49,613 nt of DNA from Planctomycetes bacterium RIFCSPLOWO2_12_FULL_50_35 (lineage in GTDB: Bacteria > Planctomycetota > Brocadiia > Brocadiales > Bathyanammoxibiaceae). The notes under the pieces were generated by a model. That model saw nothing but the letters and a program-made list of their open reading frames with translations, was not told where the DNA came from and made no database searches. The DNA lies in NCBI GenBank assembly GCA_001828605.1, contig MHZB01000009.1, forward strand, positions 1-49,613. Direction: 5' to 3'. The translations under genes were made by a program, and so were the position numbers. Numbering within the stretch: the stretch's first letter is position 1; each line of letters opens with the position of its first letter. Positions 16,421-25,433 of the stretch are shown one piece after another.

Positions 16421-16639
16421 TTACGCCTGACGGTAAATTATTCTCCCCTTATCCAGGTCATATGGTGACATCTCTATAGTCACCTTATCCCCCGGCAGGA
16501 TTCGTATGAAGTGCATCCTCATCTTGCCGGAGACATGTGCCATAACCTGATGGCCGTTCGGTAACTCCACCCTGAACCTGGCGTTTGGGAGTGCCTCCTT
16601 TACGACTGCCTCTACCTTTATCGGCTCCTCTTTACCCAT
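16421..16639 (-). CDS. infA: Translation initiation factor IF-1
   Basis: A 72-residue single S1/OB-fold protein that binds the 30S A site with IF-2 and IF-3. [20 protein letters not shown] and [16 protein letters not shown] are family features. The gene is 10 nt downstream of map and 32 nt before rpmJ, the usual order. Confidence 0.97.
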   Translation of the reverse strand: MGKEEPIKVEAVVKEALPNARFRVELPNGHQVMAHVSGKMRMHFIRILPGDKVTIEMSPYDLDKGRIIYRQA

Positions 16640-16649
16640 GCACGTCTAT

Positions 16650-17405
16650 TTATTCCCTTGTAAGTACCTCACAGCCTTCGTCAGTAATTACTATAGTGTG
16701 TTCAAAATGTGCAGAAAGTTTACGGTCTTTCGTCACAACCGTCCACTTATTATCCAGCACCTCCGTATCGGCAGAACCCTCGCATATCATTGGTTCGATG
16801 GCCAGGGTGGTGCCCGCAAGGAGCGTTACATCTCTGGCCAACAAGGACTCGCTTACGTAATTGGGCACCTGGGGGTCTTCGTGCATGTCCCTTCCGATTC
16901 CGTGCCCCGTATAATCTCTTATTACGGAATACCCGTTGGACTCAACGTACTGCTGTATCCATCCCGCAACTTCAGAGAGCTTCGTGCCGGACCTTATATT
17001 TCTTATCACCCGGTTCAGGGCCTCCTCACACACAGTTAAGATTCTTTCTGCCTCGGGTGAAATTCGCGCTATAGGGATGGTCACAGCGGCGTCGGCTACA
17101 TATCTCTTGTATTCCACACCCACATCTATACTAAGAATGTCGCCCTCGTTAAGCCTCCTCGGCCCTGGTATCCCGTGTACCACCTCTTCATTGATTGACG
17201 TACATATGCTCTTCGGATAGCCCATGTAGCCCTTAAATATCGCCCTGCCGTTGTGCTGTCGAACATATTTATCTAACTCTCCATCCAGAAATTCCGTAGT
17301 AACACCTATTTTAGCCAGTTTTTTTGCAAGGAGCAAGGCACCCGCAACTATCTTCCCCGCTTCCCGCATCCTCTCTATCTGCCTGGCGCTTTTACACTCT
17401 ATCAT
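16650..17405 (-). CDS. map: Methionine aminopeptidase, type I
   Basis: A 251-residue metallopeptidase that removes the initiator methionine from new proteins. The metal-binding residues lie in SIDVGVEYKRYVADAAVT (two Asp), GHGIGRDMHE (His), LAIEPM (Glu) and the C-terminal FEHTIVIT (Glu). The ATG at 17405 gives the usual IECKSARQIERMREA start, 4 nt after adk. A longer open frame reaches 17546 inside adk but encodes nothing family-like. It has no N-terminal zinc-finger extension. Confidence 0.97.
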   Translation of the reverse strand: MIECKSARQIERMREAGKIVAGALLLAKKLAKIGVTTEFLDGELDKYVRQHNGRAIFKGYMGYPKSICTSINEEVVHGIPGPRRLNEGDILSIDVGVEYKRYVADAAVTIPIARISPEAERILTVCEEALNRVIRNIRSGTKLSEVAGWIQQYVESNGYSVIRDYTGHGIGRDMHEDPQVPNYVSESLLARDVTLLAGTTLAIEPMICEGSADTEVLDNKWTVVTKDRKLSAHFEHTIVITDEGCEVLTRE

Positions 17406-17409
17406 CCTG

Positions 17410-18072
17410 TCATTTATTTCCCTTAAACAGCGAATCCAGGACCCCACATATATCATTGCGTATGTCCCCCACATCCCGGTCCGCGTCAATGGTGTTGAGT
17501 ACACTCCTTTTCTTATAGTAATCAATAAGGTCTGCCGTCTGTTCATGGTAGACCTTGAGCCTTTTCTTCACGGTCTCTACATTATCGTCTGGCCGCTGTC
17601 CCAGCGGCTTGCCGCACCTGTCGCAGATGCCGGCTTTTTTCGGCGGCATGTACAGCTCGTGATAATTTGCTCCACACGATGAACACAGCCACCTGCCGGT
17701 AAGGCGCTTTACCGCCGTCTTCTCCGACACGACGAAATAGAATACCCCATCGAGTTTGTATCCCAACTTCTTCAGGGTCTCGTCCAGCGCCTTTGCCTGC
17801 GCAAGGTTTCTTGGAAACCCGTCCAAAAGAAAACTGGAGTTATTGCCTCCTTTTGTCAAACAATCCGCAACGATATCTACCACCAGTTTGTCAGGGACAA
17901 GAAGACCTTTTTCCATGTACTCCCTTGCCTTCGCACCGGTAGCGGTACCTGCCTGAACCGCCTCCCTGAGCAGGTCGCCGGTGGACACGTGCTTCATGTT
18001 CTTCTTTTTGCTTAGCGTCTCCGCCTGGGTACCCTTCCCCGCTCCCGGAGGACCCAGAAATACTACGTTCAT
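17410..18072 (-). CDS. adk: Adenylate kinase (zinc-LID type)
   Basis: A 220-residue kinase that interconverts ATP+AMP and 2 ADP. The P-loop GPPGAGKGTQ is at 7-16, and the AMP-binding region includes STGDLLREA. The LID domain carries CSSC and CDRC, a four-cysteine zinc site found in many Gram-positive and some other bacteria. Its start overlaps the secY stop by 4 nt, which is the normal secY-adk-map order. Confidence 0.98.
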   Translation of the reverse strand: MNVVFLGPPGAGKGTQAETLSKKKNMKHVSTGDLLREAVQAGTATGAKAREYMEKGLLVPDKLVVDIVADCLTKGGNNSSFLLDGFPRNLAQAKALDETLKKLGYKLDGVFYFVVSEKTAVKRLTGRWLCSSCGANYHELYMPPKKAGICDRCGKPLGQRPDDNVETVKKRLKVYHEQTADLIDYYKKRSVLNTIDADRDVGDIRNDICGVLDSLFKGNK

Positions 18073-19451
18073 CCTCTCCTGCCCCTCACTCTCGCCGAAC
18101 CACCAAGGAGTCCGCTGTAATGCCTCATAAGCAAGTGGGCCTCTATCTTCTGCAGCATATCCAGTGCGACACCCACCACTATCAGTAACCCTGTACCGCC
18201 ATAAAATCCGGCAATTGCGCGGCTTATCTCAAAGCCACTAGACATCATCATCGGAAGCAGTGCAATTATTGCCAGGAATGAGGCGCCTGCCAGGGTTATT
18301 CTGCTCATAACATTTTCGAGATATTCGGCCGTCCGACCACCCGGTCTAATACCTGGGATAAAACTGCCGTAATCCTTCAGGTTATCAGACATCTCTTTCG
18401 GGTTGAACTGTATTGCAGTCCAAAAATAGCAAAAGAACGCTATGAGAAAACAGTAGAGACCTACGTAGACGACCCCTCCCTGAAGGGCATCGGTCAGCCG
18501 TGACGTCAGCCAGTAACCAAAACTCTCCGGTTCAAACCTCACCTGCAGGCCCTGGATAATTGCAGTGGGGAATATGAGCAGAGACTGCGCAAAGATGATG
18601 GGCATAACCCCTCCCTGATTCACTCTAAGCGGTAAGAAGTGCTTCTGCCCGCCATACACCCTCCGCCCACGGGTATGTTTTGCCTGCTGGACAGGGATGC
18701 GTCTCTGACCCTGTGTAATGTACACGACGCCGGCTACTATCGCCACGAAGGAGGCTATCAACAACAACAGTTTAAAGATACCTATCTGGTGCTCAGCCGG
18801 AGCAACTGAGAACGTAAAATTGGACATAATCTGGGAAAATGCCCAGGGTAAGCGGTCCACAATGCCTACCATTATTACTATGGAAATACCGCTCCCTATT
18901 CCATGCTCGTCTATCTGCTCTCCTATCCACATCAGAAACATCGTACCCGTGGTGAGCAACAGCGAGGCCGTAAGCTGAAAGCTCGCGCCCTGTAGATACA
19001 CGGGCACCACCGGCACGTTATTTATCTCTATAGTATAGAGGGTACGGGTAAGAACAAATGCCTGAAACATACAGAGGATAACGGTAGTCATCCTCGTATA
19101 CTGATTTATTTTCTTCCTCCCTACCTCTCCTTCCTTGTGCAAGCGCTCCAGAGCCGGTATAACGCCGACCAGCAACTGAAAGATAATGGATGCACTTATA
19201 TAGGGCATGACCCCTAAGCCGAATATGGCCCCTGATGCAAGGGCACCACCGGCAAAGAGGTCTACCAGGCCAAGGAGTTGGCCTACACCGGTACCCGTAA
19301 ACTGTACAAAATATGACTTAAGAACGTTCGTATCAATACCCGGGATGGGAATAAAAACTCCCACCCTGCACAGGGCAATCAGACCCAAGGTAATCAAAAG
19401 CTTGTGCCGCAGTTCAGGTATCTTGTATATGTTCTGTAATTTGTCTATCAC
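18069..19451 (-). CDS. secY: Preprotein translocase subunit SecY
   Basis: A 460-residue channel protein with ten predicted membrane helices, the core of the SecYEG export pore. The plug and first helices follow IYKIPELRHKLLITLGLIAL (9-28), and GGVMPIIFAQSLLIFP is the conserved stretch after the long cytoplasmic loop. It overlaps rplO by 4 nt and adk by 4 nt. Its partner SecE is encoded at the other end of the cluster (41812-42264). Confidence 0.98.
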   Translation of the reverse strand: MIDKLQNIYKIPELRHKLLITLGLIALCRVGVFIPIPGIDTNVLKSYFVQFTGTGVGQLLGLVDLFAGGALASGAIFGLGVMPYISASIIFQLLVGVIPALERLHKEGEVGRKKINQYTRMTTVILCMFQAFVLTRTLYTIEINNVPVVPVYLQGASFQLTASLLLTTGTMFLMWIGEQIDEHGIGSGISIVIMVGIVDRLPWAFSQIMSNFTFSVAPAEHQIGIFKLLLLIASFVAIVAGVVYITQGQRRIPVQQAKHTRGRRVYGGQKHFLPLRVNQGGVMPIIFAQSLLIFPTAIIQGLQVRFEPESFGYWLTSRLTDALQGGVVYVGLYCFLIAFFCYFWTAIQFNPKEMSDNLKDYGSFIPGIRPGGRTAEYLENVMSRITLAGASFLAIIALLPMMMSSGFEISRAIAGFYGGTGLLIVVGVALDMLQKIEAHLLMRHYSGLLGGSARVRGRRG

Positions 19452-19894
19452 TCTATAATCTTCGCCTCGCCGCCTGCGGCGGTTATTTTCTCCACGGCAT
19501 TTTTACTAAACTTGTGGGCAAATACCTTGACGGGCCTTGTAAGCTCGCCGTCTCCCAAGACCTTCACCCCGGCCCCAAGCCTTCCCCGCACCAGCCCGGA
19601 GTCCCGAAGGGTCTTAAGGTCAACAACGTCCTTCCCTTCCAAAGAATTGATTTGACCCACATTTACGATACTGAAGACCTTCTTAAAAATATTCGTAAAA
19701 CCCCTCTTGGGTATGCGGCGCACCATGGGCATCTGTCCGCCTTCAAAGTAAAGCCCGGTCTCCGTGCCCGAACGCGCCCCGGAGCCCTTCGTGCCTCTTC
19801 CGCACGTCTTGCCGAGGCCGGAACCCGGACCACATCCCAGGCGTTTTTTCCGCTGCCTCCGTTTGCCATATGTCTTAACGTCTTTAAGGTTCAT
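19448..19894 (-). CDS. rplO: 50S ribosomal protein L15
   Basis: L15 of 148 residues, a late-assembly 50S protein. The glycine/arginine-rich N terminus (RRQRKKRLGCGPGSGLGKTC, then GRGTKGSGARSG) is typical. It overlaps rpsE by 4 nt and secY by 4 nt. In many bacteria rpmD (L30) lies between rpsE and rplO, and here the overlap leaves no room for it. Confidence 0.98.
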   Translation of the reverse strand: MNLKDVKTYGKRRQRKKRLGCGPGSGLGKTCGRGTKGSGARSGTETGLYFEGGQMPMVRRIPKRGFTNIFKKVFSIVNVGQINSLEGKDVVDLKTLRDSGLVRGRLGAGVKVLGDGELTRPVKVFAHKFSKNAVEKITAAGGEAKIIE

Positions 19895-20379
19895 TCCAGA
19901 TCAACCCCTCTAAGCTGGGCTATATACTTCGGGTCTTTTAAAGACCTAAGACCTTCCATGGTCGCCTTAACGACATTCAACGGATTTCTTGAGCCGTAAC
20001 ACTTTGAAAGTATATTCCTTACACCCGCAAGCTCCAAGACCGCCCGTGCCGCCGCTCCGGCCTTTATACCGGTACCTGGGGCAGCGGGCTTCAGAAACAC
20101 GCGAGTAGCACCATATCGCCCCCAAACCGCATATGGGATGGTGTCACCCTTAAGGACAACGGGCAACATCCCCCTTTTAGCATCTTTTGTACCCTTGGAT
20201 ATTGCGCTGGGCACCTCTCTTGCCTTGCCAAAGCCGTAACCCACCTTGCCCTGCCTATCTCCCACCACTACCAGGGCGCTAAAGCTCAGGTTTTTGCCGC
20301 CTTTGGTAACCGCAGTGCAGCGGTTGATGGAAACTACCGCCTCTTCGAGTACCCCTGCTTCTTTCTCTGGTTCTGCCAA
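19891..20379 (-). CDS. rpsE: 30S ribosomal protein S5
   Basis: S5 of 162 residues, involved in decoding accuracy and mRNA entry. GGKNLSFSALVVVGDRQGKV (27-46) is the N-terminal double-stranded-RNA-binding-like part, and the loop after it reads GYGFGKAREVPSAISKG. The C-terminal half contains GIKAGAAARAVLELAGVRNI. It follows rplR by 12 nt. Confidence 0.98.
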   Translation of the reverse strand: MAEPEKEAGVLEEAVVSINRCTAVTKGGKNLSFSALVVVGDRQGKVGYGFGKAREVPSAISKGTKDAKRGMLPVVLKGDTIPYAVWGRYGATRVFLKPAAPGTGIKAGAAARAVLELAGVRNILSKCYGSRNPLNVVKATMEGLRSLKDPKYIAQLRGVDLE

Positions 20380-20391
20380 ATCTTCACCTCT

Positions 20392-20763
20392 CTAAAATTG
20401 GAGCTCTGCCTTTCTTGCTGCATCAGCCAAGGCCTTTATCCTGCCGTGAAACTTATAAAAACTCCTGTCAAAGACCACCTTGCTGACGCCGATTCTCTTC
20501 GCCTCACTTGCAATCTTCTGTCCTACCAGTTCTGCCGCCTTTTTATTCCCCCCTCCCCCCGAAATCTTCTCTTTGATGTCCGGCGAGAGGGTGGAGGCCG
20601 ACGCCATGGTCCTGCCCTCACCGTCATCAATCAGCTGGCAGTACAAATTGTTGAGGCTCCTGTAGACGGAGAGCCGCGGTCTGTCCTTGGTGCCGCAGAC
20701 CTTCCGGCGCACCCTTAAATGCCTCTTATGCCTTTGTCTCCACTTTTTCCTCTGCGCGTCCAC
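20392..20763 (-). CDS. rplR: 50S ribosomal protein L18
   Basis: L18 of 123 residues, which binds 5S rRNA. KDRPRLSVYRSLNNLYCQLI and the C-terminal FDRSFYKFHGRIKALADAA identify it. The GTG at 20763 is chosen: AGGAGG lies 10 nt upstream and the product starts DAQRKKWRQRHKR, which matches the family. An ATG at 20799 would lie inside rplF and add 12 unrelated residues. Confidence 0.96.
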   Translation of the reverse strand: MDAQRKKWRQRHKRHLRVRRKVCGTKDRPRLSVYRSLNNLYCQLIDDGEGRTMASASTLSPDIKEKISGGGGNKKAAELVGQKIASEAKRIGVSKVVFDRSFYKFHGRIKALADAARKAELQF

Positions 20764-20779
20764 GACAAAAAGACCTCCT

Positions 20780-21346
20780 CTACTGCTGCTGACTGCCAAA
20801 GGCCTTGCCAGCTTTTCTCCGCACCGTCTCGCCCTTGTACTTCACACCCTTGCCCTTATAAGGTTCTACGGGTCTCAACTTCCGTATCCTAGCGGCAATC
20901 TGCCCCACCAACTGTTTGTCAACGCCGCTTATGGTAAATTTTGCGGGGTTTGTGGGCTGTATGACTTGTACCGTCATGCCTTCGGGTATCTTGACTTGGA
21001 CCGGCTTAGTGTATCCCAATGCCAGCACCAAATCCTTCCCCTGCAGCTTCACGTTATAACCCAGCCCTACTATCTCCATCTCTTTTGCAAAGCCTTTTGT
21101 CACACCCTCCACAGCGTTGGCCACCAACGTCCTTGAAAGACCGTGAAAGGCCCTTTGTTTCGGATTGTCCGAACGCATCTTTATATTGATGAGCCTGGCA
21201 TCCGCATCGTACTCCGCCATCACTGCAGGATGAACGGTCTGAGAAAACTGCCCCTTAGGCCCCTTTACATTTACAGTACGTTGGTCTATTACAGTAACGT
21301 CCACACCCTTGGGGACGGCTATAGGTAACCTTCCTATACGAGACAT
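20780..21346 (-). CDS. rplF: 50S ribosomal protein L6
   Basis: L6 of 188 residues, two repeated alpha/beta domains near the factor-binding site. MSRIGRLPIAVPKGVDVTV opens the protein, and the C-terminal signature is PYKGKGVKYKGETVRRKAGK. It lies between rpsH and rplR. The last residues (FGSQQQ) are a short polar addition. Confidence 0.98.
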   Translation of the reverse strand: MSRIGRLPIAVPKGVDVTVIDQRTVNVKGPKGQFSQTVHPAVMAEYDADARLINIKMRSDNPKQRAFHGLSRTLVANAVEGVTKGFAKEMEIVGLGYNVKLQGKDLVLALGYTKPVQVKIPEGMTVQVIQPTNPAKFTISGVDKQLVGQIAARIRKLRPVEPYKGKGVKYKGETVRRKAGKAFGSQQQ

Positions 21347-21360
21347 AACAACTCACTCTC

Positions 21361-21759
21361 CTACCAAACAGTGCATATGATCTCTCCACCCACTTTGGCC
21401 TTACGGCACTCTCTGTCGCTCATGATGCCTTTGGGGGTGGATACAATGGCAACACCCACGCCTCCCATGACCTTTCCCAAGTCATCTACACCCGTGTACA
21501 ACCTCCGCCCGGGTTTGCTCTCCCGCTTCAGTTGGCGTATGACCCTCTCTTTCTGATTGCCATACTTGAGGTAGACCCTGATGACGCCCTGACGGTTGTC
21601 TTCTATCTCCTTATAGTCCTTTATGAATCCTTCAGCCTTAAGGACTCTTGCCACCTCACACTTTGCGTTTGAGCGGGGTACGTCCACGCTTTCTTTTGCC
21701 CTCATGTTTGCGTTTCTAATGCGCGTCAACATATCTGCAATGGGGTCGGTCATCGTCAT
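21361..21759 (-). CDS. rpsH: 30S ribosomal protein S8
   Basis: S8 of 132 residues, a primary binder of the central 16S domain. [18 protein letters not shown] starts it and the C terminus reads GIMSDREC...GGEIICTVW. In E. coli S8 represses the spc operon by binding near rplE; a matching site was not searched for here. GGAG lies 6 nt before the ATG. Confidence 0.98.
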   Translation of the reverse strand: MTMTDPIADMLTRIRNANMRAKESVDVPRSNAKCEVARVLKAEGFIKDYKEIEDNRQGVIRVYLKYGNQKERVIRQLKRESKPGRRLYTGVDDLGKVMGGVGVAIVSTPKGIMSDRECRKAKVGGEIICTVW

Positions 21760-21768
21760 GGTATTCTC

Positions 21769-21954
21769 CTACCAGCTTGCCTTTCTGACTCCCGGTATTT
21801 CTCCCTTGGAGGCCAGGTTCCTGAAACAAATCCTGCATATCTGAAACTTGCGGTAATATGCCCTTCGCCTGCCGCAGAGTTGACAGCGGTTATACTTGCG
21901 CGTCTTGTACTTAGGTTCTCTTTTTGCCTTTACTAATAGAGCCTTTCTAGCCAT
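21769..21954 (-). CDS. rpsN: 30S ribosomal protein S14, zinc-binding (type Z)
   Basis: Short S14 of 61 residues with the zinc motif CQLC...CRIC (Cys24, Cys27, Cys40, Cys43), ending PGVRKASW. This is the ancestral C+ form. It lies in the canonical position between rplE and rpsH. Confidence 0.98.
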   Translation of the reverse strand: MARKALLVKAKREPKYKTRKYNRCQLCGRRRAYYRKFQICRICFRNLASKGEIPGVRKASW

Positions 21955-21958
21955 ATCC

Positions 21959-22498
21959 TTAGTCCCTAAACGGTGTCCCCAATATACGGAGCAGCTCCTT
22001 AGACCTTTCCTTCTGCTTGCCGCTAATTACTATAGTTATATCCATGCCCTGCACGAACTCCACGTCCTCCGGACTTATCTCGGGAAAGACCAACTGTTCA
22101 TGTATGCCAAGGGTATAATTCCCGGCCTCGTCAAACCCCTTGGATGACAACCCCCTAAAGTCCTTTATCCTGGGCAGAGTTACGTTAACGAGTCTATCCA
22201 GAAACTCGTACATCCTAACGCCCCTCAAGGTTGCCTTGCAACCAATGGGGTTGCCTTTCCTGAGCTTAAATTCAGCTAAAGACTTCTTGGCCTTGGTGAC
22301 CACGGGCTTCTGCCCTGTAATAAGCCCCAGTTGCTTTTGGGCGTCTTCAAGGCATTTCTTGTTCTCCAGGGCCTTGCCGACCCCCATATTTACCACTATT
22401 TTGGAGATCCTGGGTACCGCCATAACATTTTTGTAGCCGTACTTCTTGACCATTTCCGGAATGATCTTTTCTTTATAGAGCTTCAATAACCTAGCCAT
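21959..22498 (-). CDS. rplE: 50S ribosomal protein L5
   Basis: L5 of 179 residues, which binds 5S rRNA and contacts the P-site t[19 protein letters not shown] and [20 protein letters not shown] are diagnostic. It starts 3 nt after rplX and is followed after 4 nt by rpsN. Confidence 0.98.
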   Translation of the reverse strand: MARLLKLYKEKIIPEMVKKYGYKNVMAVPRISKIVVNMGVGKALENKKCLEDAQKQLGLITGQKPVVTKAKKSLAEFKLRKGNPIGCKATLRGVRMYEFLDRLVNVTLPRIKDFRGLSSKGFDEAGNYTLGIHEQLVFPEISPEDVEFVQGMDITIVISGKQKERSKELLRILGTPFRD

Positions 22499-22501
22499 CC
22501 C

Positions 22502-22843
22502 TTATCCCTCGGTTCCTGCCGTTATTGCACGTCCACACTTATAACAGACCCGCATTTTCGATTTTCCTTTTTCTTGCTTAACGCGGGTCCTCACGCCCCT
22601 GTTATGCTTTGCGCAATTCTTGTTCGTACACACCACAAGTACATTGGACACCGCTATGGGGGCCTCTTTCTGCACCCTCCCGCCCTGTGGATTCTTCTGA
22701 CTGGGACGAACGTGCCTATTGATATAGTTAATACCTTCCACCAAGACCCTGTTTTCTTTGGGAAAGACAGTCAGTATCTTTCCGGTCTTACCGGCCTCAT
22801 TGCCTGTTATAACTTCTACTATGTCGTTCTTTACTACGTGCAT
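22502..22843 (-). CDS. rplX: 50S ribosomal protein L24 with a zinc-ribbon-like C terminus
   Basis: L24 of 113 residues, an assembly-initiating 50S protein. The KOW segment (KNDIVEVITGNEAGKTGKIL) is at 5-24 and VEGINYINRHVRPSQKNPQG follows. Cysteines in VCTNKNC and VCYKCG (about 73-104) could form a zinc ribbon, as in some other bacterial L24 proteins. Confidence 0.97.
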   Translation of the reverse strand: MHVVKNDIVEVITGNEAGKTGKILTVFPKENRVLVEGINYINRHVRPSQKNPQGGRVQKEAPIAVSNVLVVCTNKNCAKHNRGVRTRVKQEKGKSKMRVCYKCGRAITAGTEG

Positions 22844-22858
22844 ATCGCGATCTCTTCT

Positions 22859-23227
22859 CTACACCACTTCCGGAGCCAGAGACAATATCTTCATAAATTT
22901 CTTCTGTCTCAATTCCCTTGCCACGGCACCAAAGATTCTGGTACCCTTGGGGTTACCGTCGTCGTCGATGATTACAACGGCATTCTTGTCAAACCGTAAA
23001 AACGAACCGTCTTCCCTGCCAATGTTATTCTTAGTACGTACCACCACACCCCTTACGACATCTCCCTTTTTTACCTCTCCTCCAGGTATGGCCTTCTTCA
23101 CAGAGGCTACTATAATATCGCCAATTCCGGCATATCTCCTGGCAGAGCCGCCCAGCACCTTTATGCACATGACCCTCTTGGCACCCGTGTTATCGGCGAC
23201 ATCCAACTTTGTATATTCCATTATCAT
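22859..23227 (-). CDS. rplN: 50S ribosomal protein L14
   Basis: L14 of 122 residues, which forms an intersubunit bridge with 16S helix 44. [20 protein letters not shown] near the start and [13 protein letters not shown] near 95-107 are typical. The ATG directly follows the rpsQ stop; a second in-frame ATG two codons later is also possible. Confidence 0.98.
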   Translation of the reverse strand: MIMEYTKLDVADNTGAKRVMCIKVLGGSARRYAGIGDIIVASVKKAIPGGEVKKGDVVRGVVVRTKNNIGREDGSFLRFDKNAVVIIDDDGNPKGTRIFGAVARELRQKKFMKILSLAPEVV

Positions 23228-23485
23228 CTACGCAGTCTCCTCCAATACCCGCACCAGCCGCCAACGTTTGGTCTTGCTGAGAGGCCTTGTCTCCATAATC
23301 TCCACCGTATCGCCCACCTTTGCCTTATTCCCTTCATCGTGCGTCCTATATGCTGTAACATTCTTGACGTATTTACCGTAGCGTGGGTGTCTCCTCTGCC
23401 TTTCCACCTTTACAATAATGGTCTTATCCATCTTGTCGCTGCTGACTACGCCTATTACCCGTTTTCTGCGGCTCGTGTTTCTCAT
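23228..23485 (-). CDS. rpsQ: 30S ribosomal protein S17
   Basis: S17 of 85 residues, an OB-fold primary 16S binder. [20 protein letters not shown] and [20 protein letters not shown] match the family. Its start overlaps the rpmC stop by 4 nt and rplN begins right after its stop. Confidence 0.98.
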   Translation of the reverse strand: MRNTSRRKRVIGVVSSDKMDKTIIVKVERQRRHPRYGKYVKNVTAYRTHDEGNKAKVGDTVEIMETRPLSKTKRWRLVRVLEETA

Positions 23486-23712
23486 TGCTTCTTGGTCTCT
23501 CCGGAGTAGAGCCTCTTGTTGATACCCAGATCCATCTCTCTCAATATCGTTTTCGTCCTTGCTATTTTCTTTCTGGTCTTGGCGTATTGTGCGGAGTTCT
23601 TAAGCTCCCCTGCCTGCCATTGGATCCTGAGGTTCAACAGCTCCCTCTTACTCCCCTCCAATTCTGCCAGGATATCTTCACGCAATTTGGTCCTAATTTC
23701 CCCAGGTTTCAT
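23482..23712 (-). CDS. rpmC: 50S ribosomal protein L29
   Basis: L29 of 76 residues, two long helices near the tunnel exit and the docking site for trigger factor and [17 protein letters not shown] and [12 protein letters not shown] are recognisable. The ATG at 23712 lies 8 nt after AGGAGG; a GTG one codon upstream is the alternative. Confidence 0.97.
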   Translation of the reverse strand: MKPGEIRTKLREDILAELEGSKRELLNLRIQWQAGELKNSAQYAKTRKKIARTKTILREMDLGINKRLYSGETKKQ

Positions 23713-23714
23713 CA

Positions 23715-24128
23715 CTAGACCCTCCTAGTTATCATCCTGACACTTACAGGGAGCTTGTGGGCCACACGGTTAAACGCCTGTCTTGCCATAGCCTCGGGTA
23801 CGCCCCCGATCTCATAGATTACGGTGCCGGGCTTTACAACAGCAACCCAGAATTCCGGCTCACCTTTACCCTTTCCCATACGTGTCTCTATCGGCTTTGA
23901 GCTGACGGATTTTTGCGGGAAGACCCTGATAACCAGCTTCCCCTCCCTACCCAGGAAATGGCTTACCGCAACCCTGCCTGCCTCTAGCTGCTGTGCGGTA
24001 ATCCAGCCGGGATCCATGCTCTGAAGACCGTATTCGCAAAAGGCCACAGTATGGCCCCTTGTGGCGTTACCCTTGATGCGTCTGCGCTGGGTCTTCCTAA
24101 ACTTTACTCTCTTTGGCATCAGCCGCAT
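23715..24128 (-). CDS. rplP: 50S ribosomal protein L16
   Basis: L16 of 137 residues, near the A-site tRNA elbow. PKRVKFRKTQRRRIKGNATR and the segment AGRVAVSHFLGREGKLVIRV identify it. The ATG at 24128 overlaps the end of rpsC by 32 nt; the in-frame ATG at 24119 (starting MPKRV) is nearly as likely. Confidence 0.97.
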   Translation of the reverse strand: MRLMPKRVKFRKTQRRRIKGNATRGHTVAFCEYGLQSMDPGWITAQQLEAGRVAVSHFLGREGKLVIRVFPQKSVSSKPIETRMGKGKGEPEFWVAVVKPGTVIYEIGGVPEAMARQAFNRVAHKLPVSVRMITRRV

Positions 24129-24771
24129 AGCGACGTTTCTCCCCGGGGGCTAACTCCCCCTTGTATATCCAGACCTTCACGCCTATAGTCCCATAGGTGG
24201 TAAAGGCCTCGTGGAAACCGTAATCAATATCTGCCCTTAAGGTGTGGAGCGGAATTTTGCCCGTGCTAACAGACTCGGTCCTGGCTATCTCCGCCCCCCC
24301 CAGTCTTCCCGATATCTGAATCTTGAACCCCTCGGCACCTGCGTTCATAGACGTGTCCATCGCCTTTCTCAATGTCCTGCGGAAGGCGGCCCGTTTCATC
24401 AACTGCTCCACCACTGCTTCGGCAACAAGCTGGGCATTCAGCTCCGGCTTAGCCACTTCCTTTATCTTTATTGTTATCTGACGCCCAGTTAACCCCTCCA
24501 GTTCTTCTTTCAGCTTGTCTATACCCGAGCCCTTACGCCCAATAATAAGACCGGGACGGGCCGTATGAAGGGTAACTCTAGCCTCTTCTCTAGTCCTCTC
24601 TATGTGTACGGCCGGTATGCCCGCAAATTGATAGTTCTTCTTGATATATTTGCGGATTTTTTGGTCTTCTACCAGAAGCGTACCGAATTCCTTCTTGTTG
24701 GCATACCAGGTGGAACGCCAGTCCTCGGTTATACCTATCCTGAATCCTCTCGGATTGACCTTTTGGCCCAT
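24097..24771 (-). CDS. rpsC: 30S ribosomal protein S3
   Basis: S3 of 224 residues, at the mRNA entry channel. It starts MGQKVNPRGFRIGITEDW and contains the KH-domain loop GRKGSGIDKLKEEL. The ATG at 24771 is chosen on homology; a longer frame reaching 24897 overlaps rplV and is not family-like. Its 3' end overlaps rplP. Confidence 0.98.
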   Translation of the reverse strand: MGQKVNPRGFRIGITEDWRSTWYANKKEFGTLLVEDQKIRKYIKKNYQFAGIPAVHIERTREEARVTLHTARPGLIIGRKGSGIDKLKEELEGLTGRQITIKIKEVAKPELNAQLVAEAVVEQLMKRAAFRRTLRKAMDTSMNAGAEGFKIQISGRLGGAEIARTESVSTGKIPLHTLRADIDYGFHEAFTTYGTIGVKVWIYKGELAPGEKRRYAADAKESKV

Positions 24772-24785
24772 AACGTTCTCTCTCC

Positions 24786-25127
24786 CTATCGTTTGCCTTC
24801 GTCCGAAACAACCACGGTAATGTGACTGGTCCGACTCACCATCGGCGCCCCCATACCTCTGGGCCTGGCCCAGTGCCACTTGTGCATGGGTCCGCAATTC
24901 ACCCTGGTCTCCTGTACCACAAGGGCATCCAGGTTCCCTCCCGCGGTCTCTTCCGCATTGGCCAGTGCAGACCTGAGTACCTTATCTATCACGTATGCAG
25001 CCCTCTTGCGAGTACCGCGGAGTATCTGCAAGGCATCGTTCACCGGTTTACCCTTTATAAGAGCAGCCACCAGCCTTGCCTTCTGCGGAGATATCTGTGC
25101 GTATCTATAAATTGCCTTTGCCTTCAT
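24786..25127 (-). CDS. rplV: 50S ribosomal protein L22
   Basis: L22 of 113 residues, whose hairpin lines the exit tunnel near the macrolide site. SPQKARLVAALIKGKPVNDA at 13-32 and the C-terminal RGMGAPMVSRTSHITVVVSD are family features, the latter including the tunnel hairpin. It follows rpsS by 2 nt. Confidence 0.98.
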   Translation of the reverse strand: MKAKAIYRYAQISPQKARLVAALIKGKPVNDALQILRGTRKRAAYVIDKVLRSALANAEETAGGNLDALVVQETRVNCGPMHKWHWARPRGMGAPMVSRTSHITVVVSDEGKR

Positions 25128-25129
25128 CG

Positions 25130-25420
25130 CTACCGCCCAAGGGCCTTCATCTCTTTCTTCTTTATTCCACCATGACCTCTGAAGATGCGCGTGGGAGAAA
25201 ACTCGCCTAGCTTGTGCCCAACCATATCTTCTGCAACGAAAAGTTTTTGAAATATCTTGCCGTTGTGGATAAGAAAAGTATGACCTACAAATTCAGGGAC
25301 AACTGTACAGGACCTGGCCCAGGTCTTTATAGGCTCCTTCTGTCCAGAGTCCTTCTGTTTCATTACCTTATTCATAAGCTTTTCGTCTACACAGGGTCCC
25401 TTTTTTACCGAACGGCTCAT
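25130..25420 (-). CDS. rpsS: 30S ribosomal protein S19
   Basis: S19 of 96 residues, in the 30S head with S13. MSRSVKKGPCVDEKLMNKV at the N terminus and the block FVGHTFLIHNGK, then HKLGEFSPTRIFRGHGG, are characteristic. It lies between rplB and rplV with short gaps. Confidence 0.98.
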   Translation of the reverse strand: MSRSVKKGPCVDEKLMNKVMKQKDSGQKEPIKTWARSCTVVPEFVGHTFLIHNGKIFQKLFVAEDMVGHKLGEFSPTRIFRGHGGIKKKEMKALGR

Positions 25421-25433
25421 GTCTTACGATACC

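Noticed and set aside
17406-17546. Upstream extension of map into adk
   Set aside because: The added residues are not family-like and lie within the adk coding frame.
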